From Planctomycetaceae bacterium (GTDB taxonomy: Bacteria > Planctomycetota > Planctomycetia > Pirellulales > Pirellulaceae): a stretch of DNA of 57,381 nt. Shown here in pieces: positions 17,655-25,516 of the stretch (position 1 is its first letter; the number at the start of each line of letters is the position of its first letter). The stretch covers positions 9,790-67,170 of the forward strand of contig PBNZ01000014.1 in the NCBI GenBank assembly GCA_002723275.1, in the 5' to 3' direction. The position numbers and the translations under genes are program-made. Below the pieces are notes generated by a model. The model saw only the letters and a list, made by a program, of their open reading frames with translations, made no database searches and was not told where the DNA came from.

Positions 17655-19616
17655 TCACTCTTTCTGCTTGTCGACCGCAGGAGCGAAGAGACCGTACGTC
17701 ACTTCCGTGTCGAGATCAATGCGGTGTCCGGCCATCAGATGACGAGCTTTGATGTCACCCAACAAATCAAACTGAGCGTTTCCCCACCGAAGATTTTCTT
17801 GGCCGTTAGCCACCATCGCTAATTCTAGGATGCGATCCTCCTGAAGCAGGATATAGCCCTGCCAACGCAACGTAATCCGGTTTTCCCAGAGTCGTCCATC
17901 AGTTCGATTGCCAGCCGAATCAGGGGCTCCTGCAACATCAGACCTACCTTCAACAAGGATCCGCAATCGATTGTCGGCTTCCATGGGTTCGATCCGTCCC
18001 GTAAAGCTCCAATCTCGCAACTCGTTGCGGCTGCCTGGGACCTGGCCTAAGGGATTTACATCCAATTGGCCAAGATGTGCGGCGCCAACAATCCGGCTCA
18101 CCAATGAATCTGGAATATCCAAGGTATTTCCAGAGGCACGTTGCACTGCCTCCGCAAGTTGCTGTTGCACCTCAGGACCAATGTGCACGCGCGACTCCAT
18201 GTAATGTTCCTGAAGTCTCGTGTCGCGAAGAGGAATTCCCTGATCATCGAGCGCGCGACCAATGATTTCACCGACAAGCGTTCCCTGAGGAAGAGCCGAT
18301 TGAGCGGTATTGCTTTCTTCGATGGAATCTTCGGCGGACGGATCAAAGGGATCAAAGGCAAGAGGCTGATCAGCAACGTCAGGCAACTTTATACTCGGAA
18401 ATTGGCGAAAGCGTTCTGCGGAAACGGCATTTGAATCATCGGGAAACTTCTCATACCGAGCTACGACGTGATCCAGATACTTGAGAATGCTGTCGTCATC
18501 ATCGAATGATAATGCCCAGGCTAACACCTTACCCGAGGAGTTGGTGGTGCAGATGCCCTGGGGAGCGGGACGGGAGCGGGCGATTTCAGCATAGAGCCTT
18601 CCTTCAATGCCCGGAGGAGGATTATTGACCATCGCTGCCTTCAGCGCGACGGGAATAAACTGGCGGTTGATACGATCGACGACCTGCGGGTTTGAGAAGA
18701 CCACCTCACGGGCGGCACCAGCAAACACTCAGCAACGCTCATCATCGATCGGTCGATCAATGAACACCCACAGAATGATCGGTTTATTCTCATCGCGAGA
18801 CGCCTTCAGGCCATCCAAGAGAGAGGTCTTCCAGGCAATTTTCCGCCAGGGTACATCCTGTCGTTTCAATCCTTGGACTTGTTGCCGTATCTCGGCGGCC
18901 GATTGTGCGACGAGCGGGGGAATCTCTCGCTTGGGGAACGAAGGTTCGCTTGGCTTCAGAACGGCAGGAGCAATGGCGTTTGGATCCAGATCGACCATGC
19001 GAAGCGCTCGATTGAGCCGATCCTCGGCCTCTCGGATCTTGCCCTGCTGCATGAGTTGAGAAAACGGTTCCATCCAACGAACAACTTGCGTGGGTGGCTG
19101 CCCTGTCGCTCCTCTTTTCTGGAGCTCAGCCTGCAAACGCGCCATCTTCGCTTGCAGACGACGCTGCACGTTACCGTTTGCCTGCGGCGTCATCTTCAAT
19201 TGACTTGCCAACACTCGTTGCTCTGGCGTCAACAACGTCCGCAACTGGACCATTAATCCAAACTGCAACCTCCGGACGTCGCCCTCCAAGCGAGAAAGCT
19301 TTTCAAACGCCTGCATCGTCTGCGGCTCGTCGATTTTCCTGAAAGAAAGCGTCTTTTCGAGGGAAGTCCGTGCTTCGCGAATGGCCTGATCACCTCGTTC
19401 GATCTCAGGCCTTTTTTGTTGTACCAATTCGACAATGGACCGAGCCTGATCGTCCGTTAGCTTCAGTTGCGGACGATGTTGCATCAACCATTCGGGAGAA
19501 AATAGCTGCCTATCAATGGCATCCTGAGCCGAGACCACCGCCGTAAGGCAGATGACGAAGGAAACCATCCAGACACTCGAACGGCAAAGCATCCTGTTAC
19601 ATTCATTGCGCAACAT
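17655..19616 (-). CDS. Candidate secreted selenoprotein: LTxxQ/Spy-like domain plus thioredoxin-like domain with Cys-Sec
   Basis: A single frame of 653 codons is interrupted only by TGA at 18731-18729 (codon about 296). A signal peptide (VWMVSFVICLTAVVSA) leads to a helical region with repeated LTxxQ-type motifs (KLTDDQARSIV, TLLTPEQRVLAS), as in periplasmic Spy/CpxP/CnrX-like proteins. A thioredoxin-like fold follows: strand PIILWVFIDRP, then DDERC-UGA-VFAGAAREVVF, then FSNPQVVDRINRQFIPVAL. The UGA sits where thioredoxins place the redox Cys, directly after another Cys. The 3' half (about 360 residues) continues without a break to DKQKE and was not recognised. A hairpin with SECIS geometry follows the UGA. 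Alternatives are a recent nonsense mutation or two separate proteins; splitting a Trx fold makes the latter unlikely. The start ATG 19616 is one of several. Confidence 0.7.
18700..18731 (-). promoter_or_regulatory. Candidate bacterial SECIS with recoded UGA
   Basis: UGA occupies 18731-18729. After 12 bases comes a 6-bp hairpin GCCGCC/GGUGGU (two G-U pairs) with loop CGUGA. The loop GU lies about 20 bases from the UGA, inside the 16-37 window described for bacterial SECIS elements read by SelB. The hairpin is short and also encodes the A-A-R-E-V-V part of the protein, so coding constraint could explain part of it. Confidence 0.5.
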
Positions 19617-19780
19617 GGTATCCCAAAAACTCCCAAAACTATCAGGGGATTGAAAAGGAAGGATCTTCATGACTTGCGAAATTTCGCAATCAGAGAGGTA
19701 CAGCAACAAGCCTTGATTTTATCACTCAACTGCAAAAAAGCGAATAGACAAGAAAAGGCTTAACCGCTCATGAACGCCAG

Positions 19781-21169
19781 CTATTCGTTTCGGTGTCGTA
19801 ATGCCAATCCCCAGAGAAAACCCCAAAACAACAAAAAAATGGAACTGGGTTCCGGAACAGCTTCCTGGGCATTACGATTTCCGCGTTCGAACCCACCCGC
19901 GATGAAGGCGGTGACAAAATCACTCGAATCGAATTCCCCGTCTGAATTCCAATCGCCTGTTTGCCAGGTGGAATTCACTGGAAGTCCGTCTTCGAATTCT
20001 CCCGCTGTGAAAACGGTCACGAAATCAGACGAGTCAAATTGTCCGTCGAGATTAGAGTCCCCGATCCAAGTATTCAGGTAATTGACATCTTCAATCAACA
20101 ATTTAAAGTCATCAAAATTGACGAAGCTGTCAGTATTTAAGTCGTAGGAATCCGGATTGCGACCAGCTTGAATTACCTCCGACAAAAGATTTACATCCTG
20201 CAAATCAAGAGTTCCATTTCCGTCGAAATCACCCGACAAATTTACGGCGACAGGATCGATTCCTACGAACGAGTTGTTCGGATCTAAAAACCCAAAGGTT
20301 CCTGAGATCGCCAAATTGTCGATCTGAGATTCTGCAAATGGAGTCCATTGATTGGTCCACCGAAATCTAAACGAAGCCAAATCCCCAGGACCAAGACGAA
20401 CCGCTGTGGCGGGGGAAAGCGCAGCAGCAACGCTTACCGTTTTATTTTTGACCTCGGGAGGATCAAAGGTAAGAGCCGAAATGACTTTCAGATTCTGAAG
20501 CTCGTTGCCGTTATCTGCTCGAATGAGGTTAGCGTCGACAACACCATCAGGGTTACCCGCAAGGTAGACTAATTCCAGATCCACGGCCGAATTTTCATTG
20601 CCTGATCGGGCATCAAAGTGGATTCTTTCCAGACGAAAGATGTAGTCACTTTCGTTCTTGATCGAAAAGTCGCCGACCAACCCACCATCCTGCTTGAATC
20701 GCCAGGAACTACCGCTCACTTCCTGCATGTTTTGCCGTGCGGCTGGAAACGTCCCATCGGCTTCTGGTACGTCAACAATGTTCAAGCCAAAGGGGGCAGA
20801 TCCTACGGTGCTACTTCCGAAGGTCGGCCCTTGCAGAAACCGATTATTCTTGGATTCGCCAGCTCCGTCTTGCCCTTGAATCGAAGCGCCCGAGCCAATG
20901 ATCCCGCTCAGGTAAACTCCTCCCCCTGGAACTCCCGCATGTGTTCCCACAGGAGTGACGTCGAAAGTGGAGTTACTGTCGGGTGTTCGATCTGAAATCC
21001 CAAAAGAGATATTTGGATCGGGTGCAAAAGTCTGCCAACCGATTGCGTGGAGCAGACTGTTGCCTCCATTACTAGGCTCGCCAACTTGGGCATGGACAGG
21101 GCTAGTGGAGGCGACGATCATGACCACCGTAACCAACGGCAGCAACTGAAAGAACACCCGAAAATTCAT
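19781..21169 (-). CDS. Secreted PEP-CTERM protein with dockerin-like calcium-binding repeats
   Basis: About 462 residues. Signal peptide (FFQLLPLVTVVMIVASTSPVHA), then an unrecognised beta-rich domain of about 270 residues that it shares with the gene just downstream (HAIGWQTF, SDYIFRLERIHFDAR, FAESQIDNLA). Next come dockerin/EF-hand-like loops (GDFDGNGTLDLQDVNLL; GDSNLDGQFDSSDFVTVF; GDWNSDGEFDSSDFVTAF). The tail VPEPSSIFLLFWGFLWGLAL plus RHR is a PEP-CTERM signal, so the protein is probably handled by an exosortase encoded elsewhere. ATG 21169 is chosen for AGGAC upstream and a clean signal peptide. It lies immediately after its paralogue, so they are probably cotranscribed. Confidence 0.88.
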   Translation of the reverse strand: MNFRVFFQLLPLVTVVMIVASTSPVHAQVGEPSNGGNSLLHAIGWQTFAPDPNISFGISDRTPDSNSTFDVTPVGTHAGVPGGGVYLSGIIGSGASIQGQDGAGESKNNRFLQGPTFGSSTVGSAPFGLNIVDVPEADGTFPAARQNMQEVSGSSWRFKQDGGLVGDFSIKNESDYIFRLERIHFDARSGNENSAVDLELVYLAGNPDGVVDANLIRADNGNELQNLKVISALTFDPPEVKNKTVSVAAALSPATAVRLGPGDLASFRFRWTNQWTPFAESQIDNLAISGTFGFLDPNNSFVGIDPVAVNLSGDFDGNGTLDLQDVNLLSEVIQAGRNPDSYDLNTDSFVNFDDFKLLIEDVNYLNTWIGDSNLDGQFDSSDFVTVFTAGEFEDGLPVNSTWQTGDWNSDGEFDSSDFVTAFIAGGFERGNRNAQEAVPEPSSIFLLFWGFLWGLALRHRNE

Positions 21170-21265
21170 TTGGCAAAGTCCTGAATCGCTCATCAATCGC
21201 CAACGGGCTGCAAACGCAAACGCGTTTCCAGCCCTTGGATATTGTAACTGTAACGGAGGCAATAA

Positions 21266-22246
21266 TTATCCAAGCCTGCGACGCTGAATTGCCATGATCA
21301 CGGCGCCAAGTGCAAGCAAAGACAATGCCGTAGGTTCGGGAACTGCGGTAACGGGATCCACCGACACGTAACCATTGTTCTGATCCTGAAAGGTACCAGA
21401 AAATGCGAGGTTATCGATCTGTGATTCTGCGAAACCACCTCCGAAGTTAGACCAACGGAATCGAAAAGATGCCGAATCCCCTGGCGCCAATCGCAAAGCA
21501 GTTGGCACCGCAAGTGCTCCGGGCAAGCTTTGCGAGACATTCTGGACACTTGGTTGGGTACCAAACGCAATGTCGGATAATACCGTCAAATCATTGAGCT
21601 CATTGCCATTGTCCGCTCGAGTCAAGTTACTGTCCCCGCCGGCCAGATAAATGATATCCAATTCCTTAGGCGAGTTTGAATTCCCAGCTCTGGCGTCGTA
21701 ATGAATCCTCTCTAAGCGAAATGCGTAATCACTTTGATTAGTGATCGAGAAGTCGCCATGCAATGAGTTATTACCTTCATTCCCTCGGAATTTCCAGGAG
21801 CTACCACTTACTCCTTGCACATTTTGACGAGTACCAGGAGTCGTACCGTCCGCATTCGGAACGTCGACAATGTTCATCCCATTATTGGCAGGGCTATCCC
21901 CGAAAGTTGGCCCCTGCAAAAAGGTCTTGGTGGTCGATTGGCCATATCCGTCTCGCCCCAGAACGGAGGCTCCTGCTCCGATGGCCCCAGTCAGATAGAA
22001 ACCATCATGATTCGAACCAACAGGTGTTGCATCAAAAGTAGAATTGCTATTCGGTGTGGTATCAGAAATCCCCGAATTGTTATTCGCACCAGCATTGTCG
22101 AACGTTTGCCATCCGAGTGCGTGCAAAAATGCATTTCCGCCATCGCTGGGCGGAAGCACGGCAGCAGAAACCGCTCCTTCTGACAGCATGAATCCGACGG
22201 CCACAATGACTGAAGCGGAATGGATCAGTCGCTTACCAGAAATCAT
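21266..22246 (-). CDS. Secreted PEP-CTERM protein, paralogue of the next gene
   Basis: 326 residues: signal peptide (SASVIVAVGFMLSEGAVSA), then the same unrecognised domain as the neighbour at 19781-21169. Matching pairs are HALGWQTF/HAIGWQTF, SDYAFRLERIHYDARAGN/SDYIFRLERIHFDARSGN and RADNGNEL in both. It goes straight to VPEPTALSLLALGAVIMAIQ plus RRR without dockerin repeats. So the two are a tandem duplication in which one copy gained, or the other lost, the calcium-binding module. AGAGGT lies before ATG 22246. Function unknown; the extracellular location is inferred from the signals. Confidence 0.88.
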   Translation of the reverse strand: MISGKRLIHSASVIVAVGFMLSEGAVSAAVLPPSDGGNAFLHALGWQTFDNAGANNNSGISDTTPNSNSTFDATPVGSNHDGFYLTGAIGAGASVLGRDGYGQSTTKTFLQGPTFGDSPANNGMNIVDVPNADGTTPGTRQNVQGVSGSSWKFRGNEGNNSLHGDFSITNQSDYAFRLERIHYDARAGNSNSPKELDIIYLAGGDSNLTRADNGNELNDLTVLSDIAFGTQPSVQNVSQSLPGALAVPTALRLAPGDSASFRFRWSNFGGGFAESQIDNLAFSGTFQDQNNGYVSVDPVTAVPEPTALSLLALGAVIMAIQRRRLG

Positions 22247-22872
22247 TGGTGTTACCTCTCAGAAAAAAATTATCAACAACTAATTTGATTAGCGTGCTCC
22301 GAAACAAATTATCGAGCGAGCGGCCACAACAATCATGCTGCGGATAGCCCTCGAACGTCGTGCGCCGATGACTAAACCAGGACACTCGTGACAATATCAA
22401 AGTTGCTACAGATACAGATTATTGTTCCAGCTTACCAAAAGGGCTAAGTCCGCACATAAAAAAAAAATAAGACTGTTAGAACGAGGGACTTAGCCAAGCA
22501 TGTTGAATAACCCATCCAGAAAGAATCAGCCGTTCTCTTCCGGACTTTGCTCGTTAAACCTACTTAACGATTTCGGAAATGATTGATGGCAAGAAAATTG
22601 CATCAACGTAATTGATGCAACGATCCAAACGAAAGACGCCGATTTAGAATTCTTAACTTCCAGGCGTTAAGTCCAAATCGTCCCATGAAACCCTCATGAG
22701 GCTTGCCTCAGCAAGAGACTCGTATTTCTGCTCATGGCGAGGCGCTGCATTCCGTTCCAGCATTCTTAATTAAGGGCTAAGCAAAAGCACTGGTCCGAAG
22801 ACAATCCGATCGTCAACGAACAGCCGGCCATCAAGATCATGGAAGATACGCATCGGCACATTCGCTTGCCCC
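22247..22872. other. Long intergenic region upstream of the PEP-CTERM pair
   Basis: About 625 bases with no supported gene, probably carrying the promoter for the minus-strand pair. It is AT-richer near 22260-22620 and contains the inverted repeat listed separately. No sigma-54 consensus was found. Confidence 0.5.
22598..22620. repeat. Perfect inverted repeat TTGCATCAA-N5-TTGATGCAA
   Basis: Two 9-base arms with a CGTAA spacer, 352 bases upstream of the PEP-CTERM pair. No T-tract follows, so it reads more like a dimeric regulator's operator than a terminator. Confidence 0.6.
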
Positions 22873-22907
22873 AAAAAAAAACGATCGCCGCTATGTGGGC
22901 GATCGTT
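22873..22907 (-). terminator. Rho-independent terminator of the CBM9-like gene
   Basis: On the minus strand, 10-bp stem AACGATCGCC / GGCGATCGTT with an 8-base loop, followed by a run of eight or nine T. It lies 25 bases past the stop at 22932. Confidence 0.9.
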
Positions 22908-22931
22908 CTTAGGCCAAGCAGAGAAGGCTGT

Positions 22932-24185
22932 TTAAGCGTTCTTACGTCGTAACGCCAGTATTCCTAATAAGCTGGTGAGCAACAACAGAGCGGAACTGGG
23001 CTCTGGAACAGCTGCCACGGCATTGCGTTCGCCAAGTTCGAAACCACCGGCAACGAAGGCAGCCACGAAATCACTCGAGTTGAATTCTCCATCGGCATTC
23101 CAATCGCCTGTCCCCCAAGTGGAATTCGCTACTTGAGTGTCTTCAAATTCACCGGCCGTGAAAACCGTGACGAAATCCGACGAGTCAAACTTACCGTCGA
23201 GATTTGAGTCACCGATCCAAGTATTCTTGAGGTCAGTCACCCAGACGCCGTAGTCATCGGCATTGACGAGCTGATCTTCATTTAGATCAAACGCCACGTC
23301 ATTGGTCCCGGCAAGAATGGACCCGTGCAGCAGATCAATATCGGCCACGTCCAGTTGCCCATTTGCATCAAAATCACCAGGAGCTGCGACGAAAAGGGGA
23401 CCCGTTAAAGAAATTGAATTCCACGTCGTCGAATCACCGATTGTATTCACCCCTTCGCCGAAATCCGTATACAAGGTTGCGAACTCAGCTCCTCCGTCTT
23501 CAGCAAAGCTCAGCAAAATGAAACTCAAGCCGTGCTCATCTCCGATCGATGGAACATAATCCGGATCGGCATCATCCATCGCCGCCGCCCAGGGAATAAT
23601 GGCTTCGAGCGTATATCCAGACTCGTCGTCATTGATTGTACCTGCCACCGTGATACTCTCGTGCTCATCCCAATCTAACTTAGGACCGTGCCGATAAATA
23701 TCAGGACCAAATTCATCACTCGTCTCAACGACAATATCGTAGATCGCTGAAACTCCGTCGCCCGGATCATCATCTTCGTGTTGTCCGTCTTGAAAGAAAT
23801 GGTCTTCGTTATTGAATGGATTGAAGCAGGGCTGAATGACATCCTGCGCGTTATAGGCGGAATTCCCTCCGTTCGAATCTAGCCGGTAGATCGGTGTATC
23901 GTCTTTAACGACGGCAGCGATATTCAGATTCGTGTCGTCCCAGGAGACATACCAGACTGCGCTGAGATTCTCTTCTGACGTTCCAGAACCGGATAATGGA
24001 AGTGCACCCGTTTCCATAGGCCATGCCATCGGAATCGCAAGCTGCCCCGCCATTTCATTTGCACTGATAGTACCATCCGCCGTCGGCGTGAATTGCGGAA
24101 CTTCTCTTTCGAATTGCGCCCAGGCAGTTACCGGAGCTCCCACAAGAAGAGCCGTGAAAAAAACAGCAGAGAATCTCATCTTCAT
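22932..24185 (-). CDS. Secreted CBM9/DOMON-like protein with dockerin-like repeats and PEP-CTERM tail
   Basis: 417 residues. Signal peptide (SAVFFTALLVGAPVTAWA), then a domain of about 220 residues resembling family 9 carbohydrate-binding/DOMON-like modules. Its signature segments are TADGTISANEMAG, AVWYVSWDDTNLNIAAVVKD, GYTLEAIIPWAA and GLSFILLSF. Dockerin-like loops follow (GDFDANGQLDVADIDLL; GDSNLDGKFDSSDFVTVF; GDWNADGEFNSSDFVAAF) and the tail VPEPSSALLLLTSLLGILAL plus RRK. The calcium-loop section is nearly identical in protein and close in DNA to that of the gene at 19781. It probably binds polysaccharide at the cell surface (inference). Own terminator downstream. Confidence 0.87.
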   Translation of the reverse strand: MKMRFSAVFFTALLVGAPVTAWAQFEREVPQFTPTADGTISANEMAGQLAIPMAWPMETGALPLSGSGTSEENLSAVWYVSWDDTNLNIAAVVKDDTPIYRLDSNGGNSAYNAQDVIQPCFNPFNNEDHFFQDGQHEDDDPGDGVSAIYDIVVETSDEFGPDIYRHGPKLDWDEHESITVAGTINDDESGYTLEAIIPWAAAMDDADPDYVPSIGDEHGLSFILLSFAEDGGAEFATLYTDFGEGVNTIGDSTTWNSISLTGPLFVAAPGDFDANGQLDVADIDLLHGSILAGTNDVAFDLNEDQLVNADDYGVWVTDLKNTWIGDSNLDGKFDSSDFVTVFTAGEFEDTQVANSTWGTGDWNADGEFNSSDFVAAFVAGGFELGERNAVAAVPEPSSALLLLTSLLGILALRRKNA

Positions 24186-24299
24186 CAGGAAGCTCCCTCA
24201 ACAATAACTTTGCAAGGATGTCGAAATGGATTTGAATGAGACATCAAATTGACGCACGCTGCCACAGAAGTCAATTTTTTTCCGCCCGGACTGGAGACT

Positions 24300-24785
24300 T
24301 TAACTCAAAACGCGAGGATAATAAAACGGTAAACCACTGGCGGAAACCGATTCGGCACCACCTGCCAAATTAAATTTTTGAGTCACCGAAACAAACAAAA
24401 TCTCATCTTCGACCATTAGCCTGGGGGCACCCGTGGGTAATCTGCAGACAAACATAATGGGAGTCACTGTAACACCCGATATCGGCGGCAAGTCATCTGA
24501 GAGCAGGCTCCCGGTCGCCGAACAGTTCACGGAAATGGCAACCTCTGTATTAGAGGTACGCATAACGACAAAAGAAAAGTCCGTCATTCCCACGTCTCCT
24601 TCCAATTGACTTGCGTCAAGTGGTTGAATAGAAACAGGATCGCATGCAGCAGGGGCAACCGTACCGGATACAAAATACTGCCCGAGGCTTCCGTAATCAG
24701 TCTTGCCCGCTTCTCGGCGATCACCAGATCTAACACCGGTAAGGTGCAGATAATGAACGCCGGCCAATACGAATCCTTCAGGCAA
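24300..24785 (-). pseudogene. Headless 3' remnant of a large secreted (cell-surface/metalloprotease-type) protein
   Basis: 161 codons without a signal peptide. The motif HYLHLTGVRSGDRREAGKTD followed by YGSLGQYFVSGTV is typical of an internal domain near the C-terminus of large planctomycete extracellular proteins, not of a protein start. The rest is an unrecognised beta-rich end. The N-terminal part is missing, and 8 bases away another headless fragment begins on the other strand. I read it as a remnant left by deletion or recombination; a short independent gene is possible but unlikely. Confidence 0.55.
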
Positions 24786-24793
24786 CCTTACTC

Positions 24794-25213
24794 TTGCAAT
24801 GCTTTACGGCGGATACCTGCAAGGTTTTCCACGGTGATTGGAATTTCTCCCACCCTGACGTACTTTGGACGCACGTCCAGGGAACCTACCGCACCGCGTT
24901 AGCCGGTTTCATGTTGCAAAAGCTTCCAAAATTCATGTGGAGGATCATGATGTTTGGCTCTTTAGCCTTCGAACTGCCAGCGCCTCTCCTGTTCACCCGC
25001 AAACGGCTGATATGGATCGGGATTGCCTGGGGAATCCTTTTTCATATCTCGATTGCACTCACCATGCACAACCTGATTTATTTCTCAATCCAAATGATGA
25101 GTTTTTACATTCTGTGGCTCCCCGATAATTTTCTCCAACGCTTCGCGGATTGGCTTCCACAGCTCCAACTCAGCGAGAAAAGAGTTGATCTGATCGCAAC
25201 ATCGGCCCCCTGA
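24794..25213 (+). pseudogene. Headless remnant of an HTTM-domain membrane protein
   Basis: 139 codons with two or three hydrophobic helices (IMMFGSLAFELPAPLLF, LIWIGIAWGILFHISIALTM, LIYFSIQMMSFYILWL). The pattern WTHVQGTYRTALAGFMLQ, then the SLAFELPAPLL helix, then the H-x8-M helix fits the C-terminal part of HTTM (vitamin-K-dependent gamma-carboxylase-like) proteins, which are usually 300-500 residues. The N-terminal helices are gone; in-frame upstream sequence stops after about 10 codons. It abuts another headless fragment. Confidence 0.6.
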
Positions 25214-25516
25214 TTTCCGCCGTCCATTCAGCAGAGCAATTCGGTACCAGGCCAGGAAAATGAACGAGTCCTTCAAAAATGGTGCAGGCGACGAATTCGA
25301 ATTTGCTTGTTGCTGACTAGATCGACAGTTAAACTGCGATACATCCTGTAATGGAATCACCACTTGGACTCCATTGATTCAACGAACGCAGCAGATCATC
25401 AAATCGGATTCGAATCCTAAAAGCAAAGCGTTTGGTTGACAAATTGACTCAGTTCATTCGTAACCCGCGTGAATTGATGTGCCACAAATCTATTTGAATT
25501 CATCGTTGGAGATCGC
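25214..25516. other. Intergenic region before the CotH gene
   Basis: About 300 bases with no supported gene or strong hairpin. It should hold the promoter for the large gene that follows. GGAGAT six bases before ATG 25517 is a good ribosome site. Confidence 0.5.

Noticed and set aside
18729-18731. Reading the TGA as the true boundary between two separate genes
   Set aside because: It would cut a thioredoxin-like fold in half, and the downstream piece would start at a GTG with no ribosome site or signal peptide. Kept as a lesser alternative.
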